Assembly (NCBI GenBank): GCA_006176705.1
Contig: QRFJ01000481.1
Coordinates: 558,001 to 622,000 of the forward strand
Length of the DNA stretch: 64,000 nt
Reading direction: 5' to 3'
Source: Cocos nucifera
Lineage: Eukaryota; Streptophyta; Magnoliopsida; Arecales; Arecaceae
The position numbers and the translations under genes are program-made. The notes under the pieces are model-generated. The model did not search any database. It had not been told where the DNA came from and worked only from the letters and a program-made list of their open reading frames with translations. Below, piece by piece: positions 21,130 through 31,262 of the stretch; the first letter of the stretch is position 1, and each line of letters begins with the position of its first letter.

Positions 21130-22580
21130 CGCGATGACCTCATCAAAGAGCAGGATGAGCCTATGGAGGATCTCATCTCTGTGCCCTTAAATGATGAAAA
21201 TATGGAGCACGCGGTGCAAATCGGCTCCAACTTGGGAGACGAGATTCAAAAGCAACTCATTACCTTCCTCAGGAAGAATGCTAACATCTTCGCTTGGGCC
21301 CTAGTAGATATGCCAGAAATTGATGTCGAGGTCATAAAACATTGGCTGACCGTTGATCCAAAGCATCGATCGATAAAATAGAAGATGCGCAACCACACCT
21401 CGAAGAGGCAGAAAGCAATCACCAAAGAAGTAAGCAAGCTCCTCAAAGCTGAATTCATTCGAAAAGTTAACTATCCGACCTGGATCTCAAATGTGGTCCT
21501 CATCAAAAAGGCAAATAACAAGTAAAGAATGTGTATAGACTTCAAAAAGCTGAATAAGGCCTACTCAAAACATAGCTACCCACTACCCAGGATCGATCAA
21601 CTGGTGGATGCGACCTCGGGCCACGAGCTCCTCACCTTTATGGATGCCTTCTTTGGTTATAACCAAATACGAATGGCACCGGAGGACGAGGAGAAAACTA
21701 CTTTTGTTACTGACCGTGGTCTTTATTGTTATAAGGTTATGCCCTTTGGACTCAAACATGTAGGGACAACATACCAGCACTTGGTCAACAAGATCTTCAA
21801 GGAGCAGATTAACTGCAACATGGAGGTATACGTAGATGACATGCTCGTCAAAAGCTAAGCTCCTACAGACCACCTTACCAATCTTGAAGAGACCTTCAGC
21901 GCACTCAGAAACTATAAGATGAAACTCAATCCGATCAAGTGCGCCTTTGGTGTGACCTCTGGAAAGTTTTTGGGGTTTATGATGTCGAGGCATAGGATCG
22001 AAGCAAATCTCAAGAAAATTCAAGCTATTCAGGAGATGACTGCTCCAAAAATAATCAAAGAAGTTCAGTGCCTGACTGAAAAGGTGGCATCCCTAAATCG
22101 CTTCATCTCGAGATCGATCGAGCGATGCATGCCCTTCTTCCGAGTTCTCAGGTAGCCAAAGAACTTCTATTGGACGGCAGAGTGCCAACGGATGTTTGAG
22201 AAGCTTAAAAACTACCTCGACTCATCTCCACTACTGGCAAAGTCTAAATCCGAAGAAAAATTATTCCGGTACCTAGCAATCTTTCCGACAGCCCTGGTGG
22301 CAGTCCTGATCAAGAAAAAAATGAAGATGCAATGATCGATCTACTACGTAAGTCGGATCCTGAGGGATGCAAAGATCAAATACTCTAGGCTAAAAAAATT
22401 AACTTACTCTCTTCTAATTGCTGTCAGAAAACTCTGATCTTACTTTCAGGGGCACACCATAACGATCCTCATGGACCAACCAATAAAAACAGTCCTACAT
22501 CGAATCGATGCTTCCAGGAGAATCGCAAAATAGGTGATCGAGCCACGAAATTTGACATCAACTATCAACCCCGGCCATCG
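21130..22580 (+). pseudogene. pol: Element F reverse transcriptase and first RNase H
   Basis: N-terminal linker with F-A-W-x-x-x-D-M-P at 21286-21315. The palm contains M-C-I-D-F-K-K-L-N, F-M-D-A-F-F-G-Y-N-Q and an intact Y-V-D-D (21829-21840). RNase H domain one spans about 22150-22560, with an S-I-Y-Y-V-S-R-I-L box and Y-F-Q-G-H-T-I-T. Stops at 21856-21858 and near 22155, and further stops in the RNase H, interrupt it. The spacing is otherwise normal. Confidence 0.85.
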
Positions 22581-22595
22581 ATCAAAGTTTAGATA

Positions 22596-23140
22596 TTGAC
22601 AGATTTTATAGTAGAATATACCATCCCAGCTGAAATCAAGCTTGAACAGAATGAGACCGATGCTCTACTATCGCAGCCAAGCCTTTCCGATGAGAGTGCC
22701 AACCTTTTCGAAGGCTTTTGGGCTCTGCACATGGATGGTTCGTCCAACTCTGCTGGAGCAGGTTTGGAGTTGATCTTAGTCAGCCCTGAGGGAGTCATCG
22801 TCGAGCACGCGCTGTGTCTCAAATTTTCTACGACTAATAATGGGATCGAGTATGAAGCACTGATCGTCGAGTTAAAAATAGCAAGAGAATTAAAAGTAGA
22901 TCGGCTTCAAGTCTACAGTGATTTTCAATTAGTGGTCGGACAAGTTAGTAGCAGCTACGAAACTTGGGAGAAAAGTATGATGAAATACTTTGAGAAAGTA
23001 AAAAATTTGACTCCGACCTTCAGCTGTTTTGGCATTTGACAGATTCCAAAGGCAGAAAATATAAGAGTCGACCTCCTCTCTAAGTTGACCACTTCGGCCC
23101 CAACCGAACTGCCCAAAGAAGTATTTTTGAGATTCTAAAG
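22596..23140 (+). pseudogene. Element F second RNase H (archaeal type)
   Basis: A 147-codon open stretch (22596-23039) has the catalytic layout M-D-G-S-S-N near 22731, N-N-G-I-E-Y-E-A-L (the glutamate) near 22839, and V-Y-S-D near 22910, ending in a W-x-x-x-Y-x-x-x-x-x-x-L-T-x-x-F module. A TGA at 23037-23039 breaks the following lysine-rich part. The extra domain is a lineage marker for Tat elements. Confidence 0.82.
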
Positions 23141-24440
23141 TGCCCAAGCCTAGAGGAATCACAGATCATTTTGCAGACGAAACTTGAGCTAAGCTGGATC
23201 GACCCATTAATTGCCTACCTCAAGGAGGGAGTCCTTCCTCGTAATTCGAAAGAAGCTCGAAAACTCAAGAATCAAGTCTTTTGGCACGTTTTGTACGAGG
23301 GCAGGTTGTATAAGAGGTCATATTCGCTACCGCTGCTGAGATGTCTCCAACCTTCAGAGGCCAACTTCGTATTATAAAAAGTGCACGAGAAAATTTATGG
23401 AAGCTTCATTGGAGCCAGGTCCCTATCACAAAAACTACTTCGGCAAGGGTACCTTGGCCAAGCTTATACCATGATTCCATGGAGTATGTCAAGAAATATG
23501 ACTACTGTCAAAAGAATGCAAACGTACAAAGACAGCTGGCCTTATAGCTTATTCCGTTAAGCGCACCTTGACCATTCGCATAGTGGAGAATCGACATACT
23601 CGGCCTTTTTTCGACAGCATCCGGACAGCAGAAGTTCCTCTTGATCGCGATTGACTACTTCACCAAATGGATCGAAGCTGAACCACTAGCAAAAATTATC
23701 GAGGTCAAGGTATAGAACTTCGTCTGAAAGTCAATAGTCTGTCAGTTCGGTCTGTCCCAAACTCTCATAATAGATAATGGGCGACAGTTCGCTGGAACGA
23801 GGTTCACCGAGTTCTATGAAGATCTGAATATTTTTCACTACTTTACATCGGTAGCTCACCCACAGAAAAATGGAAAAGCTAAAGTGACCAACCAGACTCT
23901 GCTGCAAGGCATCAAGACAAGGCTCGACAAAGTAAAGGAGGCCTGGGTGGACGAACTCTACCACATCCTCTAGGCATACCAAACTACTCAAAGGCTACCG
24001 ACCGGAGAAACATCATTCGCCTTGACCTTCGACACGATGGCAGTCATCCCGATTGAACTTAAGCTTCCGTCAACACGGGTCGTGGCCTTCAATGAGCAGC
24101 ACAAGCCACAGGACCTCAGAGTCAACCTCGACCTACTAGAAGAAAAAAGGGAGGAAGCCCAGATTCGGATGGCGACCTACAGACAAAAGATGGCCTGGTA
24201 CTATAACTCCAAAGTCAGAAGTAAGACATTCAGAGTGGGAGACCTAATACTTCGACGAGTCATTGTCTCTTAATCTTAGAGCCAGAAGAAGCTCATCCCA
24301 AATTGGAAAGGCCCATATGAAGTGGTGGAGGTCGTCTGACCTAGAACTTATCATCTAAAAGAGCTCGGAGGAATAACGCTTCTACGATCTTGAAACTCAA
24401 AAAATCTGAGGATGTACTACTAGTAGTCTTTTTTCAATAA
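23141..24440 (+). pseudogene. Element F integrase
   Basis: H2C2 region at about 23200-23560, core at about 23590-24000. The first D (R-I-D-I-L-G) and second D (I-I-D-N-G-R-Q-F) are present. The third residue, normally E in N-G-Q-A-E-V, is K (23881-23883). The C-terminal part around 24022-24273 is an 83-codon frame with the R-V-G-D-L-I-L-R box and a K-L-x-P-x-W-x-G-P-Y sequence after it. Confidence 0.82.
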
Positions 24441-24518
24441 AACTCTTCGATTTTAACATTATTATTTTTTAGTGAAAAAACTACTTGATGAAAGGGAAGA
24501 AGCAATCAATAGTGGCCC

Positions 24519-24551
24519 CGTTAGGAACAGGAGGAGAACCTCATCCTAACG
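24519..24551. other. Perfect 8-bp hairpin with 17-nt loop
   Basis: CGTTAGGA at 24519-24526 pairs with TCCTAACG at 24544-24551. Same loop length as the hairpins of element H. Confidence 0.85.
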
Positions 24552-25090
24552 TGAGCAAAGTTGAAGACCTCGTTCATTTTAGACGAGATGAGGGGAGAGA
24601 CCCTGACAACGGCCCTTATGTGCCCCCACAGTCCGTTAGAAATAGGAGGAGGACCTCGTCCTAACGCGAGCAAAGTCGAAGGCCTCGTTCATTTTAGACG
24701 AGATGGAAAAAGAGGTCCTGACAATGGCCCTTATGTGCCCCCACAGTCCATTAGAAATAGAAGGATCTCATCCTAATGCGAGCAAAGTTGAAAGCCTCAT
24801 TCATTTTAGATGAGATGGGGGGAGAAGCCCTGACAACGGCCCTTATATGCCCAAACAGTCTGTTAGGAATAGGAGGAGAACCTCATCCTAACGTGAGCAA
24901 AGTTGAAGGCCTCGTTCATTTTAGATGAGATGGAGGGAGAGGCCCTGACAACGGCCCTTATGTGCCCCCACAACTCATTAGAAATAGGAGGAGGACCTCG
25001 TCCTAATGCGAGCAAAGTCGAAGGCTTCGATCATTTTAGATGGAATGAGAGGAAAGACCTCGAAGATGGCCCCATTGTGCTTGACAACAA
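24520..25090 (+). repeat. Five 115-bp tandem units with an internal hairpin
   Basis: Units start at about 24520, 24635, 24750, 24862 and 24977. Each contains GTTAGRAAYAGGAGGAGRACCTCRTCCTAACG, then GAGCAAAGTYGAAGGCCTCRTTCATTTTAGA, then CCCTGACAACGGCCC. The first 32 bases are an inverted repeat. The array lies between integrase and the 3' LTR and is clearly related to the H array at 34395-36145. Confidence 0.9.
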
Positions 25091-25565
25091 TAGGAGATAA
25101 GATCTCCTTCAACCTTGGCTGGAGACAAGATCTTCCCCAAACTTCAACTGCAACGTCAACCTCGACTGGAGATAAGATCTTCTCCGAGCTTCAACTATAA
25201 CTTCAACCTCGGCTGGAGATAAGATCTCCTCCGAGCTTCAAAGTCTACATCAATAAAAGAGAAGATCTCCTTCAACCTCGGTTGGAGATAAGATCTTCTC
25301 CGAGCTTCAACTACAACTTCGACCTCAGTTGGAGACAAGATCTCTTCCGAGCTTCAACTATAACTTCAACTTCGGCAGGAGATAAGATCTCCTTCGAGCT
25401 TCAAAGTCTACATCAACAGAAGAGAAGATCTCCTTCAACCTCGACTGGAGATAAGATCTCCCCCGAGCTTTAACTACAACTTCAACCTCAGCTGGAGGCA
25501 AAATCTCTTTCGAGCTTCAACTTCAACATCAACCACGACTGGTGATAAGATCTCCCCCGAGCTTC
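25091..25565 (+). repeat. Irregular 45-70-bp array with a second hairpin
   Basis: About ten copies of CTCGGCTGGAGATAAGATCT followed by CCTCCGAGCTTCAAC. GGAGAT and ATCTCC pair around AAG, and CTCGG pairs with CCGAG outside. A clear copy is 25208-25235. Confidence 0.85.
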
Positions 25566-25661
25566 AACCAAAACTAGTGTAGAGCCCTAAAAAGGACTTC
25601 AATAGTTGCCCTTTTCGTACTCTCTTCCTTCGAGTTTCAAACTCGAAAGTGGGAGGACTAT

Positions 25662-27177
25662 TGTTGGGGATAAACCCCGCTTTCGTCGAAGTCCAGTCAG
25701 ATGCTTAGCCTAATGCAGCTGATAATCATGAAAGAGCTTCAATCAAAAATTCTCTCCCCAGCAGTCGAACTCATTTAGTGCTCGAACTCCTCCAGCGGTC
25801 GAATCCAACCAAACTTCTCAGCGGTCAAGCTCCAGCCAAATCTCTTCAGCTGATCGAACTTTTCAACGATTGAGCCCCGACCGAATTCCTTTAGCCGATC
25901 GAGCTCCTCAGCGGTCGAGCCCCAACTGAATCCCTTTAATCGGTCGAGCTCCTCAGTGGCCGAATTTCAGTCGAACTCCTTCAGTCGACCAAATTCTACA
26001 GCAATAGCATCCCAGCTAAACTCCTTTCGGATTGCTCCTGCAGTCGGATTCCTCAAGGAGCCAAACTCCTTTCGGACTTCTCCATCAGTCGAATTTCTAT
26101 GGGAGTCAAACTTTCTTTGAATTTCTTCTTTAGTCAAACTTCTATGAAAGCCGAACTTCCTTCGAATTTCTCCTTCAATCGAATTTCTATGAGAGCCAAA
26201 CTTTCTTCAGATTCCTCCTTCAATCGAACTTCTACGGAAGCCAAACTCCTTCTAAAATTCTCCTTCAGTCGAATTTTCATAGGAGTCGAACTCCTTCTGA
26301 ACTTCTCCTTCAGTCGGATTCCTCCAGGAGTCAAACTCCTTCCAGATTCCTCCTTCAGTCAGATTTTTACAGGAGCCAAACTTCTTTCGAACTTCTCCTA
26401 CAACCAAATTTTCACAGGAGCCAAACTCCTTTCGGACTTTTTTTTCAGTTAGATTCCTCCAGGAGTCGAACTCCTTCCAGAATTCTTCTACAGTCGGATT
26501 CCTTCAGAAGCCAAACTCTTTTCGGACCTCTCCTTCAGTTGGATTTCTATAAGAGCCAAACTCCTTTCAAAATTTTCCTTCAGTTGAATTCCTCCAGGAG
26601 CCGACCTCCTTCCAGATTACTCTTGCAGTCGGATTCCTCTAGCTCAGTCGGACTTCGAACGCATTCTTCCACCAGATGGCATAGCTGCCATTATCAGTCT
26701 GGCAGCACCTTTCTCTCCATAACAAGCTCCATGCGGCCTATGATCGAACGACATGGCTGTCACTATCAGTCTGATGATACCTATCTCTTCGTAACAAGCC
26801 ACATACGATCCACGACTAGATGGCATGGCTATCACTATCAGTCTGGCGATATCTTTCTCTCCATACCAAACCCCACACGGCCTCGAGCAGCTCGCCACCA
26901 GACGGTACAGCCATCACCATCAATCAAGCTCCGTCTATAAAAAGAAATTCTTTAGATAGGTTTTCTCTAAGCTCTCCTCTCCTACTCAAAACTCTGCTGA
27001 ACTCTTTCCTAAGCACTCCATTTCTGTTACTCAGAAGAGTTGACTTGATCATCAAAGGATCCTGCCTAAGCCATCACTACCGACTCCGGACAGAACTTTA
27101 TTTTACAAGTCATCGATGATGATCTCATCTTTTTCTACTCTAAACCAATCTAATGTCAACCAGATTCTGCATCAACA
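25662..27177 (+). repeat. Element F, 3' LTR
   Basis: 1516 bp, TGTTGGGGATAAA...CATCAACA, followed by GTACT. The preceding AAAGTGGGAGGACT is a good polypurine tract. It carries its own version of the 45-bp array at about 26040-26640. Confidence 0.92.
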
Positions 27178-27182
27178 GTACT

Positions 27183-27700
27183 AATAGTACGTACTTATCT
27201 CAATTATACCATGATAGATTATAATTTTAGGATAATTACAACAGCAACATGCCATGAGATTAGCAGTCATTTTTCACTAGAATGTCACTGGGCCTTGGAC
27301 TACTTTTAGTCTATACCTAGAAAAAGAATTGGAGATTTTATATTTATGGTTCAAAGAAATTGGCTTTATATATACTTGTCCCAAGGAAGAAGTGAAGGAA
27401 GCATTTGATTTATAGGTTAAGACCAACTATTCCAATTGGATGTGGACCCTTAAAAGAGGTGTTTTCCAAAAGTATAAAACTACTGAGGAGCGCTATAATC
27501 ACCCATCGAACAATATATCTCCATCAATTTGGAAACAAATGGTGGATAAATAGAATGAGAAGAATTGGTAGGTTTGTTATTTGTTATGAATCATGTAAAC
27601 TAAATATCTTTTCTGAAAAAAAAAAAATAAGTTCATACAACTAATATTAGTCATGGACAACTGATAAATATGGGATCAAAGTGAGAGAAATAAGGGTAAC
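27183..27700 (+). pseudogene. Ptta/En-Spm (Transposase_24-like) gene, part 2
   Basis: Right of element F, the frame around 27290-27553 reads W-F-K-E-I-G..., then E-E-V-K-E-A-F-D-L with one stop, then K-x-N-Y-S-N-W-M-W-T-L-K-R and R-Y-N-H-P-S-N-N-I-S-P-S-I-W-K-Q. This is the conserved centre of plant Ptta/En-Spm transposase-like proteins (aromatic, R/K rich, then P..W). 27700-28200 is AT-rich and could be an intron. Confidence 0.55.
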
Positions 27701-28204
27701 ACGTTGAAGTCTGAACTAGTAGCAACTGGAGGGCTCAGTTCCAATGGCAAAGTATAGAGTTGAAAAGGTATGGTAATATATCTTTTTAAATTCATTTCTT
27801 AACTAGTAGAATAAAGGAAGAATCTGGCTATATATATGGCACTTGCAAATATGTCAAGCTACTTAATTTTGTATAATGCATATACCAATCCAACAATAAA
27901 CAATACCATGCATGGCGATAAACTACAAATATAAAATCTGAATAGCTTAATTATGAAATACTAAGGTTGATCATCCACCTTTCTGTATAAATATATAATA
28001 TACTTTTTGAATCTTTACAAGTAAAAGAAATTGGTCATAAGCCTAGTATCATTGACTGCTAGAAAAATTTCATATGAAAAAAGATGGAAAGATTTGGTCT
28101 ACAGACAAAACGAAGGAGATGCATATAAGAAATGAATGCTATATTTATCTTTTTATGATTATGATACTATTTTATCTAATCTTTTATTTTAAATAATCTA
28201 TTTT

Positions 28205-28356
28205 TTTATTTTGAGAGCAAATGACATCAATTAGATCAGTTGTAATATCTAAAAGCTCTGCACCTAATAAATGGGAGATATATCGAGAAGTAATTGGGGA
28301 ACTGAGTCATGGTTATGTGCTTGGCATGGGCGCAAGCTTGAAGACAAAGAATGTGT
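28205..28356 (+). pseudogene. Ptta/En-Spm (Transposase_24-like) gene, part 3, up to the insertion of G
   Basis: The frame contains W-E-I-Y-R-E-V-I-G-E-L-S-H-G-Y-V-L-G-M-G, the box that in these proteins precedes a serine-rich and coiled-coil tail. It is cut at the TGTGT duplication 28352-28356 and resumes at 49061. Confidence 0.55.
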
Positions 28357-28754
28357 TGTTAGATAATATCCCGATTAAGTGGCCAATTTATCATTAACTC
28401 TAAAGTTTAAATTCGGATAATGATCAAATTGAATTCAAATAGAATTCAAATCTCATCCAATTACTTGATGGGAGTGCCGATAAATGTCTACAAATAAAAA
28501 TCCTATCCCTGCCCATTATTGTGATACGTAGAAAATCCATCATTACTGCTATAGCATGAAGAAAGAAAAAAGAGAGAGAAACCAATTTTCAAGAAGAATC
28601 CCAGTAAGATGTCTTTCTTTAATTCTACATCAAATTCTTCTGTATCAGGTATATTTTATGAAGATCATAAAATCATAAAATCTTTTCTTATGATCCTGGA
28701 TTCAGGATATTCTTGATAAAAGTATGATTTAGAATATATGATTTATGCTTACAT
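28357..28754 (+). repeat. Element G, 5' LTR
   Basis: 398 bp, TGTTAGATAAT...GCTTACA. CTACAAATAAA at 28489-28499 is a weak TATA-like sequence. Confidence 0.92.
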
Positions 28755-28756
28755 AT

Positions 28757-28768
28757 GATATCAGAGCC
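28757..28768 (+). promoter_or_regulatory. Element G primer binding site
   Basis: TGATATCAGAGC, one change from the initiator tRNA-Met complement, two bases after the LTR. Confidence 0.85.
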
Positions 28769-28799
28769 CGTATTTTCATGATCTTTATAAAATAAAAAA

Positions 28800-28864
28800 T
28801 TTATTTATTTATTTTAAATTTTTTTAGAATTAAAGTTTTATGATGAAATAAATAAATAAATAAA
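28800..28864. repeat. (TTTA)n/(AAAT)n inverted repeat
   Basis: A run of TTTATTTATTTATTT at about 28801-28815 faces AAATAAATAAATAAATAAA at about 28845-28863, about 30 bases apart, so it can fold into a stem of about 15 bp just after the PBS of G. Confidence 0.75.
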
Positions 28865-29244
28865 ATTATTATGATGGATCTTCTGCCAAATCCCCTTCTC
28901 CCATTAGGATGGCCAGACCTCCAGCTTGCAGGCATCACCCATGCCCAAATAACAGCGGCGACAACCCAAAAACCCAAAAAAAGGGAGGAACGGGACAACG
29001 ACGTTCATGTTTTCTCATTATCGTGCCCTCCTCCCATCTTGATGATCAGCCTTTCATTTAATAAGGATAGCTGGACTTGAGAAGACTAGCAAGCCATGTA
29101 GATGGGTTGATGGCAAGACTGATGAGTCATCTCTGGCAAACCCTTTAAAAAAAAAAAAAGAGGAGAGGAAAGAAGGGTTTTGGAGCCGCCCGCACAGGCC
29201 AATCCATGTCGTTCGATGAACGGAGCAACAACCATAGCTACTAC
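28865..29244 (+). other. Element G leader, left half
   Basis: GC-richer non-coding sequence between the PBS and the insertion of H. It continues at 43097. No domain was recognised in its short frames. Confidence 0.5.
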
Positions 29245-30524
29245 TATTGGTACGAAAATCCATGAGGATGCCGGAGATGGCTGGAGTGGGGAAGGTGAGG
29301 CCACCAATAAAATCTGCAAAACAAAGTCCAAACCGGAGGTGGGTGGCCCTGGTAGGATCCTTTGATGTCCAAGTTAATTATCCAATCAACTGGAATGGAG
29401 TGCTCAAAAAAATAAAGAAGTAGAGTAATAGGAAGGAGAAGAGAGCCCAAAAAAAATATATCTGGAGGATTCTTTTTATGGACAGAGCATGTAATAAACT
29501 GATAGTGATAGCCATAATCGTTGGGTAGTGGGCCGCTCAGGCCATGTGAGGTTTGTTATAGAGGGTGGTGTTCGTTATCGCGACTTGCCAGTCAAGAGTG
29601 ATATCTATTATCGTGACCTGCCAGCTGAGAGTAGTATCTATTACCGTGATGTGCCAGTATGTTGGAAGTTAATAATCAAAGTTTGGATGGGATAGGGGTC
29701 GACGGCGAAGAGCTTCAAGTCGTAATAGCTCCAGAGGAGTTCGAGCTCTTTTGGAGTCGTCTGCATGTATGTTGGATCGCATTGAGTTGGTAGCTGAATT
29801 TATGTGAACGATGAGATCCTTTCGGATGACTAGGAGGAGGTCGATTGAAGGAAGCTCGCCTGGTGACTGAGCGGAGTTCATCTTGATGAAGTTCATTCTG
29901 AGGAAGTTCATTTGGAAGAAGCATGACTGGCAGAGTTCGTCCAAAAGAAGCATGACTGACGAAGTTCATCTAGAAGGAGTTCATCCAAAAAAAGCTTGTT
30001 CGGAAGGAATGCGACTAATGGAGTTTGTCCAAAAGAAGTTCGTCCGAAAGAAGCTCGTCTGGAAGGAGCATGACTGATAGAGTTCATCTGAAAGAAGTTC
30101 GTCCGAAAGGAGCTCGTCCAGAAGGAACGCGACTGAAGAAGTTCGTTCATAAGGAGTTCATCCAAAAAAAGTTCATCCAAAAGGAGCTCATCCGAAAGGA
30201 GCACAACTAGCGGAGTTCATCTAGAAGGAGTTCATTCAGAAGGAACACGACTGGTGAAGTTCATCTAAAAGGAGTTCATCCGAAGAGCTCGTCTGGAAGG
30301 AGTACGATTGGTAGAGTTCATCTGGAAGAAGTTTGTTCAAAAGGAGCTTGTTTGGAAAGAGTGCGACTGGTGGAGTTCGTCTGGACCCTAACTCTGCTAT
30401 TCATTTTGGAAGGTTCCACAGCATGAACTTGTCACTGAGGAGATCGATGAATCCCAATAGGAAGGAGGTTGGCAACTAAGGACTTTGGACAAAAACTTTG
30501 GCGGGGACCATTTTATCTCCAACA
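29245..30524 (-). repeat. Element H, 3' LTR
   Basis: 1280 bp, TATTGGTACGAAAA...CTCCAACA on the plus strand. It contains a 15-bp-based array at about 29870-30375. Confidence 0.88.
29870..30375. repeat. 15-bp-based array in the LTR of H
   Basis: Repeats of GGAGTTCATCCGAAA / GGAGCTCGTCTGGAA interspersed with GGAGCATGACTGGC. The base unit is 15 bp, with higher-order groups that end in a CGACTGR word. The unit length is a multiple of three, which keeps reading frames open by chance (30025-30210 and the minus-strand 29908-30204). Confidence 0.85.
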
Positions 30525-31262
30525 CTTGTCTCCCTACTCTCGAGTTCTAATTTCAAATGAAGAAAGTATAAAAAAATTATTGTAGCCGAAGTTTTTTTAT
30601 TTGATAGTTTCCCATCTTGGAGAACAAAACTTTTTATTTTTTTTAAATTGGCACCATGATTTGATGTCGAATGACCTGGACGGACGGAGTCCCTTGAAAA
30701 TTCGTCTGGTGTGGAGCTCCATATACGGTGCAGTTATTGCTTCACCAAACAGTAGATACGAGTGGAACACGTGGAGGGTAAGGACTGACTGAAGAAGTTC
30801 CACAATCAAAACTTCTTCTGGAGCTCTGATTTTTTATTTAAACTCCCCCTCCTTCACCTATATTTTCTCACTTTTGCTTGGGCTTCTACTGCTTCTCCTT
30901 CCTCCATTTTTCGTCATCTTCGAGTGTCCTGTTCTTGTCGCTTCTGCTCCTTTTGCGATTCCTCCAACCGCTGGCATCTTCCTTGACCCTCTTTCATCTT
31001 TCCGGACTTCTTTCCATATTTTTCTAAGTCAGTCTTTCATCCCTTTCCTCTTGACTTTAGTTTTCTTGCATTTTTCGGACTTCTTCAAGTTCTCCGGGTG
31101 GACGTTGCTGTCCTTCATTTTTGGGCTTCCACCATCCCTTTTTTTAGGTTCTTTTTCGAGGATTTTATTCGATTTAGCTTGATCTACATATCGTCTGAGG
31201 TTTCCTGGTCTAGCGGTTCTAGGAGTTCGATCGATCCAAACCCCAGTAACCTCAAAGTTAGA
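30525..31262 (+). promoter_or_regulatory. Leader region of the antisense gene of H
   Basis: Between the 3' LTR and the antisense coding frame. A TTTTTTATTTAAACT stretch at about 30829-30843 is TATA-like, followed by a strongly pyrimidine-rich tract at 30844-31160, as expected of a plant promoter and 5' leader read on the plus strand. Speculative: no experiment is implied. Confidence 0.3.

Larger units (their letters stand above)
17382..27177 (+). mobile_element. Element F: Tat-lineage-like Ty3/gypsy retrotransposon
   Basis: LTRs 17382-18860 and 25662-27177, TSD GTACT at 17377-17381 and 27178-27182. Domain order: gag with a C/H-rich tail, protease, reverse transcriptase, RNase H, a second (archaeal-type) RNase H, integrase, then 1.2 kb of tandem hairpin repeats. 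A second RNase H between the first and the integrase is a known mark of the Tat lineage. All frames are interrupted. No antisense gene is present, in contrast to element H. Inserted in the transposase gene. Confidence 0.92.

Noticed and set aside
21583..22023. 146-codon minus-strand frame over the reverse transcriptase of F
   Set aside because: Shadow of the polymerase palm region on the other strand. Similar shadows exist over H (38804-39388).
26099..26452. 117-codon repetitive frame in the 3' LTR of F as a structural protein
   Set aside because: It arises from the 45-bp minisatellite and is not kept intact in the 5' LTR.
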